A stretch of 64,000 bases of DNA from JADJYF01 sp965278995 (GTDB lineage Bacteria > Pseudomonadota > Gammaproteobacteria > Ga0077536). The translations under genes were made by a program, and so were the position numbers. Below are positions 18,788 through 26,701 of the stretch, piece by piece. The notes under the pieces are model-generated. The model was not told where the DNA came from. It ran no database searches and saw nothing but the letters and a program-made list of their open reading frames with translations. Each line of letters starts with the position of its first letter. Positions within the stretch are counted from its first letter, which is position 1. Where the stretch lies: NCBI GenBank assembly GCA_965278995.1, contig OZ257136.1, positions 1 through 64,000 of the forward strand, written 5' to 3'.

Positions 18788-19684
18788 ATGATGTCACGCA
18801 GCCACAGTCGATCGGCCGAAGCGACCGCTGCCATCCGCGCCAGCCACCTGCTGTATGACAATCCGCACATTTTCGTCGATCCCTATGCGGTCGAACTGAC
18901 CAGTACGTTATGGCGCACCGTCTGTCGCAATCGCCTGCTGCACTGGGCGGTAGTTCGTGGCCTGCTCGGGCAGTTGCGCCCCGTCCATGGCTGGATCCTG
19001 GTTCGCGATCAGATCACCCAGGATCGATTGCACGATTTTGTCGATCGTGGTTTCGACCAATACGTTCTGCTTGGCGCCGGCTTCGATTCGATCGCGCTGC
19101 GGCGTCCGTCGTGGCTGCGCCAAACGCATATCATCGAAATCGACCATCCGGCCACACAGTCGGTAAAACTTGCGCGCGTGGCGGCGATTGCCGCGACTTC
19201 CGAGTTGGGCAATTTCGAAGCAGTGGCGATGGATTTCGAACACGATCGTCTGACCACGACGTTGGATCGATCGCGCTATTCACGAGCCCGACCGGCATTC
19301 TTCGCCTGGCAGGGTGTGATTTATTACCTCACCGATGCCGCCATTCGCGATACCTTGAGCGCAATCGCCGAAGTGGCTGCGCCCGGCAGCGAATTAATGT
19401 TCGATTACCTGTTGCCCGAGCATGCCAGCGGCGCAGCCAGCAGCACGGCCGGCAATTCGGTCCTGGCACTTGCGCGCCTGTTTACTTCGCGCATGGGCGA
19501 ACACTACATCAGCTACCACACACCGGCCGCAATCGAGACCCTGCTCGAACAACACGGATTCGACGTCGTCAAGTTATTCAGCGACAGCCAGCTCGCTGCT
19601 ACGTATTGCGGCAAGCGTGGCGATGGCCTGTCGGTCATGCCCGGATTTGGCATTGCGCTCGCGCGGCGTCGAGTCGCGAACTGA
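18788..19684 (+). CDS. SAM-dependent methyltransferase, LCMT/TIGR00027 type
   Basis: A 298-residue class I methyltransferase of the leucine-carboxyl-methyltransferase-like group (TIGR00027). Features seen: SAEATAAIRASHLL at the start, the SAM-binding loop YVLLGAGFDSIALR near residues 93-106, acidic EIDHPATQSVK near 116-127, and FFAWQGVIYYLT near 175. These proteins methylate small molecules or carboxyl groups, but targets are mostly unknown. A TAGAAT -10-like box sits only 15 bases before the ATG, so the transcript has a very short leader. It is convergent with the response regulator gene. Confidence 0.85.
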   Translation: MMSRSHSRSAEATAAIRASHLLYDNPHIFVDPYAVELTSTLWRTVCRNRLLHWAVVRGLLGQLRPVHGWILVRDQITQDRLHDFVDRGFDQYVLLGAGFDSIALRRPSWLRQTHIIEIDHPATQSVKLARVAAIAATSELGNFEAVAMDFEHDRLTTTLDRSRYSRARPAFFAWQGVIYYLTDAAIRDTLSAIAEVAAPGSELMFDYLLPEHASGAASSTAGNSVLALARLFTSRMGEHYISYHTPAAIETLLEQHGFDVVKLFSDSQLAATYCGKRGDGLSVMPGFGIALARRRVAN

Positions 19685-19689
19685 AAAGT

Positions 19690-20364
19690 TCAGCGCGTCT
19701 CGTGCATATGAACGTAGCCTGATTTCAGTGCCAACAGGCACAGCTCGACGTCATTCTTCGCTTTCAGTTTGCGACGCAAGCTGTTGCGATGCGACTGTAC
19801 GGTTTTTGTCGTGATGCCGAGTGCGTTCGAGATCTCGTCCAGCGAGTGGCCGAGCGAAATGCGTTTGAAGACGTCGAATTCTTTCTCGGTGAGTCGCGCG
19901 AGCTGGCGACGCGGACCGCTTTCACTGACCGCTGTCGCAAAGTGATACGCGACATCGGCGCCAATCGCGAGATCGCCGCGCGCGACGCGTCGGATACCTT
20001 CGAGCAGGTCTCGTGTCGAGGTTTTCTTGGCTATGAAACCGCGGCCGCCAGCCTCGAGCAGGCTGAGTGGATAATGTGTCTCATGATGCGCAGAGAGCCC
20101 GATGATGCGCAGTCGCGGCGATTGCGCGAGGAGTTCAGCGGCGAGTGCGATACCGTCGCTGTCTTCGAGTTGCATGTCGAGTAGAACGATATCGACGCGT
20201 TGTGACGTAACACTGTGCAGCGCATCCTGCGCGCGCTTGCCGAGTCCGACGATTTCAATCGCCTGGTCCGCTCCGAGCCGCTGTGCGAGCAACTCGGCGA
20301 CGAGCACGTGGTCGTCCAGGATATAGACACGAAATGGCGGTGAGAGCGAAGGGAAGTGCTGCAT
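19690..20364 (-). CDS. NarL/LuxR-type response regulator, orphan
   Basis: A 224-residue response regulator. The receiver (about 10-125) has the phospho-acceptor in VLLDMQLEDSDG, and the C-terminal LuxR-type HTH (about 155-215) contains LTEKEFDVFKRISLG and TVQSHRNSLRRKL. No sensor kinase is next to it, so its partner is elsewhere. It is followed by nothing on its strand and lies downstream of the PEGA/SUMF1 operon in the same orientation, after a 169-base gap without a clear terminator. Confidence 0.9.
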   Translation of the reverse strand: MQHFPSLSPPFRVYILDDHVLVAELLAQRLGADQAIEIVGLGKRAQDALHSVTSQRVDIVLLDMQLEDSDGIALAAELLAQSPRLRIIGLSAHHETHYPLSLLEAGGRGFIAKKTSTRDLLEGIRRVARGDLAIGADVAYHFATAVSESGPRRQLARLTEKEFDVFKRISLGHSLDEISNALGITTKTVQSHRNSLRRKLKAKNDVELCLLALKSGYVHMHETR

Positions 20365-20533
20365 GGTTCGACACTCCTTTGACGATTACCAGAGCCTGCA
20401 AGCGTGATGGCGCACCAGCAGCAAGTCCCTGCCGTGCACGCGACCGTTGCAAATCTATTGCGCGGCCGCTCAATCGAACAGGGCAATTATGGTCGCTGCC
20501 AGTTAAAAAACAATCCATTCAGCCCGTCGCACT

Positions 20534-22687
20534 TCATTGTGCGTAGCGGGCGAGGCGAAATCCAAGGTCCGCGCGCGGCTCCAGCCCGTAGTCGCGATAA
20601 GCGAAGCGAAGGATGGTTGCCGAACCCTGCGCCCAGCTCGCGCCTTTGATGACATGCTCCCGCCCCGCCGGCGGCCCCAACGTATCGGTCGCGAGCGCGG
20701 TCGGCGGTGAGGCGTCGTAATAATCGTGAACCCATTCGGCAACGTTGCCGCCGAGGTCGTAGAGTCCGCGTAGATTGGCACTGAAGCTCGCACCCGGTGC
20801 AGACACTGCAAAGCCATCGGTGTAGGTCGTAATAGCGCCAGTGACGACAGTTGCGGCGGCACTGTCGGCGTAATTTCCGGACCGACCACGCGGCGGATAA
20901 CTGCCGCCCCACGGATAGACAATCGCAGGCCCTTTCGGTGGCACGCGAGCGGCCCATTCCCATTCCGCTTCAGTTGGCAGGCGGTAGCCGGTTGCATCAG
21001 GGTGTATGCCGAGCACTTCTCCGAATTTGATCTGATAGAAGGGTGGCAGTCCGTCGCGACGACTGAGCCAGTTACAGTACTGCGCGGCTTGCTGCCAGCT
21101 GACATTGACGACCGGCTGAAGCTCGAGATCGAGCGACTGGGTGCTTTGTGCGTCGACGGTGTGATTGGCGAGAAAACGTCGAAATTCGCCATTGCTGACT
21201 TCTTTTACGCCGAGATAGAACGGGCGCGACAGCACTACCGCGCGTTCGGTTTCGTTGGGGCGACGTGCGCTGTCGCGGGGTGGCGAACCGAGTACGGCAC
21301 GACCGCCAAGGAGTAGTTTCAATTCCTGGCCGAGCGATGTCGTTACCACACCCGCGCGCGGCTCGCTGACGCTCGACGGCGCAGCCGTTGGCGTGCTGCC
21401 GTCCTGTGCAAGCGGGTTTTCAGCGGCCGCCCTTTCGGCCTCGGCCGATCCGGCTTCAGCAATGGTTTTCAAGCGGATACGGTAGCGCTTCTCGACGCCT
21501 TTGCGCGGTGTCACGCTGGTCTGATAGGTGGCGTAGCCCGCGCGCCTGACGGTCAGTTCATGCGCATGCGTTGGCAGCGAGAGCGTTTGTGTTGCGCTGC
21601 CTGCGGGAGTGCCATCAACAAGCAATTCGGCATCCGTCGGCTGTGTATCCAGACGCACTGTCGCCAGTTCCGGCGTCAGTACCAGCGCAAGCGTCTCCCG
21701 TTGACCTGAGCTGAGTTCGACGCGCTGTTCGAGCGGCACGTAACCTTCCTTGATCAAGCGCAGGAGATGCGTTTTATCGGGAGTTACAGTGATGTCCTGC
21801 GGCGTGCGTCCGACGAACGCTCCATCGAGCGTCACGGTTGCCGCCGCCGGATCGGAGTTGAGTGCGAGCATTCCATCCGCTTTGCTGAGCACGACGGTGC
21901 CCAATTTGATGTCCTGCCCGGCAACCACCGCCAGGGTCTGCTGCCACGGTTTGTAGCCGGGCAGAGTCAAGCTGAGCGCACGACGTCCCTGCAGCAGTTC
22001 GACGTCGCGAGGTGCTGTTCCGAGTGACTTGCCGTCGACCGCGATCGCTGCACCGGCCGGTCGTGTTGCCAGGGTGACCGAAGCCCAAGCCGGCGAAAGT
22101 CGTACTTCCAGGCTTTGCTCGATGCCTTTGCCCTCGACGGCCAACGTGGTGCTGAAGCTCAGATAACGCGCGGCGCGGATCTCGATATCGCGGCTGCCTG
22201 CGGCAACCGCGTCAATGACGCCGGGCACACGACCTGCGACAACCCCGTCGATGAGAATTTCCGCCTCTTTCACCGGGCTGATGGCAACCTTGAGGCTACC
22301 CGGGAGCGGTTTGAGTTGCAGCGTATGCGTCTGCAGCGCGGCATCGGTAACAACGACTTCGCCAGTGAATTGCTGATGGCCAGGCGCAGTCGCCCGCAAA
22401 CGATGCCGGCCAGGTCGAAGCAGCCAGTGTCCTCCGATACGCGGCGTGAACAAGCCACGGACTTCGAGGTGCGCACCTGCTGGGACCAGTGCAAACGAGA
22501 CCGAACGGGCAGTCAACACGAACCACGCACTCCATACCGTCACCAGCAGGATCAGTGCGACGACAGTCTGCGCCCATGGCAGACGTGGTCGCGCCATCGC
22601 CGTGACCATCGATGGTGGACGGAAGCGGGTCGGTACGATGGCGTCGCCTGGCAACGGCGGAGTGCGCTCAGGCGTTACGGCGGGCAT
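20534..22687 (-). CDS. PEGA-repeat protein with C-terminal SUMF1/FGE-like domain
   Basis: A 717-residue protein with a cytoplasmic N terminus, one membrane helix (about 37-58), about five PEGA-type beta repeats (near 60-125, 130-200, 203-275, 278-345 and 346-412) and a formylglycine-generating-enzyme-like domain (about 455-717; GYRLPTEAEWEWAAR, YDLGGNVAEWVHD, GFRLARY). In true FGE a cysteine lies in the C-terminal RCA-type motif; here the matching stretch reads LRFAYRDYG, so it is probably a binding, not catalytic, domain. It is the last gene of a three-gene minus-strand operon. The bulk of the protein should face the periplasm. The partner is unknown. Confidence 0.85.
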   Translation of the reverse strand: MPAVTPERTPPLPGDAIVPTRFRPPSMVTAMARPRLPWAQTVVALILLVTVWSAWFVLTARSVSFALVPAGAHLEVRGLFTPRIGGHWLLRPGRHRLRATAPGHQQFTGEVVVTDAALQTHTLQLKPLPGSLKVAISPVKEAEILIDGVVAGRVPGVIDAVAAGSRDIEIRAARYLSFSTTLAVEGKGIEQSLEVRLSPAWASVTLATRPAGAAIAVDGKSLGTAPRDVELLQGRRALSLTLPGYKPWQQTLAVVAGQDIKLGTVVLSKADGMLALNSDPAAATVTLDGAFVGRTPQDITVTPDKTHLLRLIKEGYVPLEQRVELSSGQRETLALVLTPELATVRLDTQPTDAELLVDGTPAGSATQTLSLPTHAHELTVRRAGYATYQTSVTPRKGVEKRYRIRLKTIAEAGSAEAERAAAENPLAQDGSTPTAAPSSVSEPRAGVVTTSLGQELKLLLGGRAVLGSPPRDSARRPNETERAVVLSRPFYLGVKEVSNGEFRRFLANHTVDAQSTQSLDLELQPVVNVSWQQAAQYCNWLSRRDGLPPFYQIKFGEVLGIHPDATGYRLPTEAEWEWAARVPPKGPAIVYPWGGSYPPRGRSGNYADSAAATVVTGAITTYTDGFAVSAPGASFSANLRGLYDLGGNVAEWVHDYYDASPPTALATDTLGPPAGREHVIKGASWAQGSATILRFAYRDYGLEPRADLGFRLARYAQ

Positions 22688-22712
22688 CGTCGATACATCA
22701 TTGCGGTAGAAG

Positions 22713-24239
22713 TCATGGCCTGGCCTGGGTTGGTATATCGCAGATCACGGTGAGGGCTAGATCCGTGGCGCCAGGCGTAACCGTGAATTCTACGCGGGCT
22801 TCGCGATAACCGTCGCGCTTCCCGAAAGCGACATAGTGACCCGGCAATAATTCGACGCCGCGTTGTGCGAACCGGCCGAACTCCCCGAGGCGTTCGACGC
22901 TGACAGCAGTCTCGCCATCGGAGCGTAGCGCGACCGTGACAGGAATGTTCGCCTGGCGCAGTGCGCTGTCGAGTTTGATGAGCTCGGCGGCGAGTCGTTT
23001 GCCGGCCAGCTGGCGTTTGCGGATGCTGCCGAGTAGAGCGCGCACTTCGGCTTGTACGCGCTTGTCGGCAAGTCGCGACGTATCGGCTAGATGTGCACTC
23101 AGTGCTTCGTCGATGCGCCGGCGGGACACAGCTTCGGTACGTCCATCGGCGGCCTCGCTCAGCGTCGGGTCGCGCTGCAGAGCGGCGTCGAACTGCGTTT
23201 GCGCTGTGCGCCATTGTTCAGTTGCAACGGCACGTCGCGCCAGCGTCATGTGATGCTCGATAGCCGCGGCAATTTCATCGTGTTCGAGTTGCAGCTCGGC
23301 GGCCTTGAGTTCCGGTGACATCCGATCGATGGCCCCTGCACGTTTGAATCCGGCGCGTGCGGCAGTGAAATCGGCGCGCGCCAGTGCCGCCAATCCCGCC
23401 GACATCGCATCGTTGAAATGCACCCGACGCTGCGCGCGTTCGAGACGTGCGAGCGCGCTGTTTGCAGCAGTCGCTTCGCTGTCCAGCGCCACCGCCTCAC
23501 GATAAGCGGCCAATGCCTGCTCGACGTCTGGCATGCGTTCATAAGACTCGGCCTGCGCGGTCAACGCCAGCACCTGATCGAGCGTGCCGGCACGGCGCAA
23601 ACCGGCGCGGACGACGGCATCGTCCGGTGCCATGGCATTGGCCTCGTTGAAGGCCGCCAGCGCGGCAGCGGAATCGCCGTCGGCAAGAGCAAGCCGGCCG
23701 CCATCGACGAGCGCGATAACTCGGGCCGGAATGTCGGCATCCAGCCGAGCTGCACCGTCGAGGACTGCCTGATAGCGTTCCTGTGCCAGTGCATAGCGTT
23801 GTTCTCGATAAGCACGTTCACCTTCAGCCAGCAGGACGTCGAGTTCATGCATGGCGGTTTTAGCCCAGCGTGCCGCTTGCCGCTCCTGCAGCGAGGCAAG
23901 CCGTGCGAGCGCCTCTTGCAATCGAGCTTGAGCGGCCAGTCTGGCCGCTGGGTTTTCCGCTGGAGCCATCATCGCAGGCGGAGCAGTTGGCGCCGTAGCA
24001 GCCGGCGTCGGCGGCACCGCGTCATTGGCGAGGTCAGCAGACGGCTCAGGCCAGACGAACACGGCAAGCAGCGCAATCCCTGTCAGCAACGCCAGTATCA
24101 ACAACTGCATCAACCATGCGCGCGGCAGACTCTGGCGCCGAGGTAGGTCCGTGCCCTCCGCAACGGCAACATAGCGTTGTTCGATCAAAGGCGGTGCAGC
24201 GCGCTTCGTTTCCGCGCCGGCTGGCTCGCAGGAACTCAT
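22713..24239 (-). CDS. membrane-anchored TPR-like protein with C-terminal PEGA-like domain
   Basis: A 508-residue protein: about 40 cytoplasmic residues, a membrane helix near 44-66, an Ala/Pro-rich linker, and a long helical region (about 90-400) with tetratricopeptide-like pairs (for example YAAYREAVALDSEATAANSA-type repeats). The last 85 residues are beta-rich and resemble a PEGA domain (GHYVAFGKRDGYREARVEF). It lies 25 bases upstream of the PEGA/SUMF1 gene and four bases after the lipoprotein gene, so the three are one operon. It probably scaffolds a periplasmic assembly with its neighbours, which is inference. Confidence 0.75.
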   Translation of the reverse strand: MSSCEPAGAETKRAAPPLIEQRYVAVAEGTDLPRRQSLPRAWLMQLLILALLTGIALLAVFVWPEPSADLANDAVPPTPAATAPTAPPAMMAPAENPAARLAAQARLQEALARLASLQERQAARWAKTAMHELDVLLAEGERAYREQRYALAQERYQAVLDGAARLDADIPARVIALVDGGRLALADGDSAAALAAFNEANAMAPDDAVVRAGLRRAGTLDQVLALTAQAESYERMPDVEQALAAYREAVALDSEATAANSALARLERAQRRVHFNDAMSAGLAALARADFTAARAGFKRAGAIDRMSPELKAAELQLEHDEIAAAIEHHMTLARRAVATEQWRTAQTQFDAALQRDPTLSEAADGRTEAVSRRRIDEALSAHLADTSRLADKRVQAEVRALLGSIRKRQLAGKRLAAELIKLDSALRQANIPVTVALRSDGETAVSVERLGEFGRFAQRGVELLPGHYVAFGKRDGYREARVEFTVTPGATDLALTVICDIPTQARP

Positions 24240-24243
24240 GACA

Positions 24244-25182
24244 TCACAGGTTTGCTTTGTACTTGCGGTACTCGGCCCACAGTTTGTCGCGAAGCACCGG
24301 ATCAGGTTCTTTACTGGCGGCTTCGCGCAATTGCCGTGCGACGATATCGTCGTTGCTGGCGTCGCTCAGATCAGGCGGTGTTCCGGCCATCAACGGCGAT
24401 GGCTGCACGGCGCCGCTATCGGTGCCGGAAAGATCCGGCGTATTGCCGAGCCCGCTGCCGGTGGCCGCTGCGCCACCTGCGCCGTCAACGGCGTCGTCCG
24501 TTCGTTGACCTTGGCCATCGAGGCGGCCGCGCGCGTCACCACGGTTGCCCGCCGCAGCGTATTCGTCTTCCGCAGCAGCACGTGCACGACGCAGGTGTTC
24601 ATCGAACGTCGCAAGCCTGGCAGCGAGCGCATCGCGTTGTGCGGGCCCGGCCGGTGGATCTATCTGAAAATTCGGTGTCGTCATTCCCGCGCCGGTCGTC
24701 GTCGACATGGCCTGCCCGGTAGCACCGGAAGATTCCGTACCGTCACCGTGGTCACCGCCGGCCGGAACGTTGGCACCGCCGCCCCCGGTAGCCGCTGTGC
24801 GGTCGCCCATTTCGGCGAGGACTTCGCTGGTTGGACGCGTGGCGGAAGTCGTCGGTGTACCGACCGGGACTTCCTCGACTTCGACGTCGGCAGCGTTGCT
24901 GCTCGGGGCCGGGTAGCTCGAGGCAGCCGCGGGCGCGGTCGGCGGGCGAGCGGACGATTGATCGATCAGCGGACTCTCTGGCTGGATCGGTGACAACGGC
25001 GGCGGTTCGGGCAGATCGGTGGAATCGGGTATCGGCTCAGGTGCCGGCGGCGGACGTTCCGGCGTGGTATTGCAGGCCACCAGTAGCAGGCACGCGGCCA
25101 CCAGCAAGGGCAATCCGCGAGCCACCGGCAAGTCGATGATGCCGCTACGACGGGAGGTGCAGGTTTCGACAGTCATGATCAT
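24244..25182 (-). CDS. proline-rich lipoprotein of the PEGA operon
   Basis: A 312-residue predicted lipoprotein. A hydrophobic stretch and lipobox LLLVAC at about residues 32-37 are followed by a Pro/Ser-rich low-complexity stretch (40-110) and an acidic-basic helical part (about 170-210). The C terminus ends with a charged helix (KEPDPVLRDKLWAEYRKYK). No family is recognised. It is the first gene of the operon with the TPR and PEGA/SUMF1 proteins and stops four bases before the TPR gene. A start later than 25182 is possible since the lipobox is rather far in. Confidence 0.65.
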   Translation of the reverse strand: MIMTVETCTSRRSGIIDLPVARGLPLLVAACLLLVACNTTPERPPPAPEPIPDSTDLPEPPPLSPIQPESPLIDQSSARPPTAPAAASSYPAPSSNAADVEVEEVPVGTPTTSATRPTSEVLAEMGDRTAATGGGGANVPAGGDHGDGTESSGATGQAMSTTTGAGMTTPNFQIDPPAGPAQRDALAARLATFDEHLRRARAAAEDEYAAAGNRGDARGRLDGQGQRTDDAVDGAGGAAATGSGLGNTPDLSGTDSGAVQPSPLMAGTPPDLSDASNDDIVARQLREAASKEPDPVLRDKLWAEYRKYKANL

Positions 25183-25347
25183 CCCGGAGTCTGCAATCGA
25201 AAGCCTGCCGCTGGCCGTTCAGCGCGCGTGCACCGGTTCGACCGGGAGGCAGGGTGTTGAGTCAGTTTACCTGAGGCGCGCTGCTGTGGATGCGTAAACA
25301 GAACGTTTCGACCGTCGGCTGCGGCAGCGGGTTCACTACCGACGTCA

Positions 25348-26073
25348 TCATGCGACCTCGCTCAACCAGTGCGTCAGCAGGCGTCCCGCGAGATCGCGCA
25401 TGCCGGCGACATGTTGCACGAAGCCCGCAGCGATTTCAGCTGCGCTTTGCACGGTCGCTGCGGGTGCAGGCAACGCTGTGCGCAGGTGCAACTGCCAATG
25501 CAGAAAACTCGCTTGAGTGAGGTCGGCATGAAAATGCATGCCGAGCAGGCCTGTGCCGGCATAGGCGAGACAGCGCGATTGCGGACCGGCGAGCAGCGCA
25601 GTCGCACCAGGCGGTACGACCAGTGCCTGATGGTGGTGAAGAAAGACGGTTCGCGACGACGTACCGAGGCAGGTCAGCCACGGTTCCGCCGCTGCTTCCG
25701 GTCGTAACGTCGTCGGCAGCCAACCGATTTCAACGACAGGCTCGCGGGCCGCCGGCGCACTCAGCGTCATTGCCAACAGGCGGGCGCCGGAACCGAGCCC
25801 GCAGAGCGCGCGGTTGGTCAGCGCAGCGTAGCGCATCACATCAAGCGTCAGCTCGCGGGCGGCTGTGCACGATGCGTCCGACAGTCCATCGTTCGACAGG
25901 CCATCGTCGAGCACGATGAGTCCGCTGCAGGCATCGAGCACAACCTGCGCAGCTGAAGGAATGACGCGCTCGAGCGCGACCGTGATCGTTGGGCGTCCGG
26001 CGCGGGCGAGAAAATCGGCGACAAAGCCGGGCGGTCGTTCCCGCTCAGCCTGCAGGATCAGCAGCGGGCGCAC
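25348..26073 (-). CDS. degenerate class I glutamine amidotransferase-like protein
   Basis: A 241-residue protein with the overall pattern of GMP-synthase-like class I glutamine amidotransferases. The nucleophile elbow, normally G-x-C-x-G, reads CGLGSGARLLA, so the catalytic cysteine position appears to be glycine. The histidine of the triad is kept (MHFHADLT, usually QFHPE), with Asp in place of Glu. It may therefore bind but not hydrolyse glutamine, or act on another substrate. The start is GTG 26073. It lies 196 bases downstream of the thioesterase gene on the same strand. Confidence 0.7.
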   Translation of the reverse strand: MRPLLILQAERERPPGFVADFLARAGRPTITVALERVIPSAAQVVLDACSGLIVLDDGLSNDGLSDASCTAARELTLDVMRYAALTNRALCGLGSGARLLAMTLSAPAAREPVVEIGWLPTTLRPEAAAEPWLTCLGTSSRTVFLHHHQALVVPPGATALLAGPQSRCLAYAGTGLLGMHFHADLTQASFLHWQLHLRTALPAPAATVQSAAEIAAGFVQHVAGMRDLAGRLLTHWLSEVA

Positions 26074-26269
26074 GTACCGCGCTCGCGAGCTCGGCGTCCG
26101 CGCGTACTAAGCGGGCGTCGAGACAGGATGGCATAGACAGTCGGCGCAGGGTACCCGGGCGCTGGCGGGAAGCTGCGGCAATGTGCGGCAGCAGCTGCCG
26201 GCATCGCCGCCACAGCCGAAAGCCTGCCTGCAATTCGTCCATTGCTTGGTCGCCAGCCATGCGCCGCCA

Positions 26270-26701
26270 TTATGATTTTTGGGGCAGAGCGCCGAAGTCT
26301 TCGAGCATGAAGCTTGCGTCGGACTCGGCGAAGACCGTCGCGTTGGCGGCATCGACAGCGCGCGCTGTCAGTTGAACCAGTCGGCCTTTGCGCTTGACTG
26401 CCTGGCATTCGATCCTGGCCGTTGCACCGACCGGCATCGGTGCGCGGTAACGAATTTCGGCTTTGGCGGTGTAGCCGCGCGCGCCCTGCAGGAAAAACCA
26501 GTTGGCCATGGCGTCATCGAGCACACTGAACACGATGCCACCGTGGGTAACGCCGTCGAAGCCGACATGGTCCGGCGTCGAGGTGAATGTGCCGCGACAA
26601 TATTCACCGTCAACCGCAAACGCCAGGCGCAGACCGATAGGGTTTTGCGGACCGCAGACAAAACAGTGGGCGGCATCGGCGCGCGGTAGCTGGCCCGTCA
26701 T
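26270..26701 (-). CDS. PaaI-family (hotdog) thioesterase
   Basis: A 143-residue single hotdog-domain protein of the PaaI/4HBT group, which hydrolyses acyl-CoA or acyl-carrier thioesters. The N-terminal CFVCGPQNPIGLRL and central THGGIVFSVLDDAMAN motifs are those of this subgroup. Its ATG overlaps the ketosynthase stop by four bases (ATGA), so the two are translationally coupled, suggesting it edits or releases products of the neighbouring condensing enzyme. Confidence 0.9.
   Translation of the reverse strand: MTGQLPRADAAHCFVCGPQNPIGLRLAFAVDGEYCRGTFTSTPDHVGFDGVTHGGIVFSVLDDAMANWFFLQGARGYTAKAEIRYRAPMPVGATARIECQAVKRKGRLVQLTARAVDAANATVFAESDASFMLEDFGALPQKS

Noticed and set aside
20534..22687. Active formylglycine-generating enzyme
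   Set aside because: The C-terminal cysteine motif is replaced by LRFAYRDYG and no sulfatase is encoded nearby.
26045..26260. 71-codon minus-strand open frame between thioesterase and amidotransferase genes
   Set aside because: It overlaps the amidotransferase start and shows no motif; possible but unsupported.
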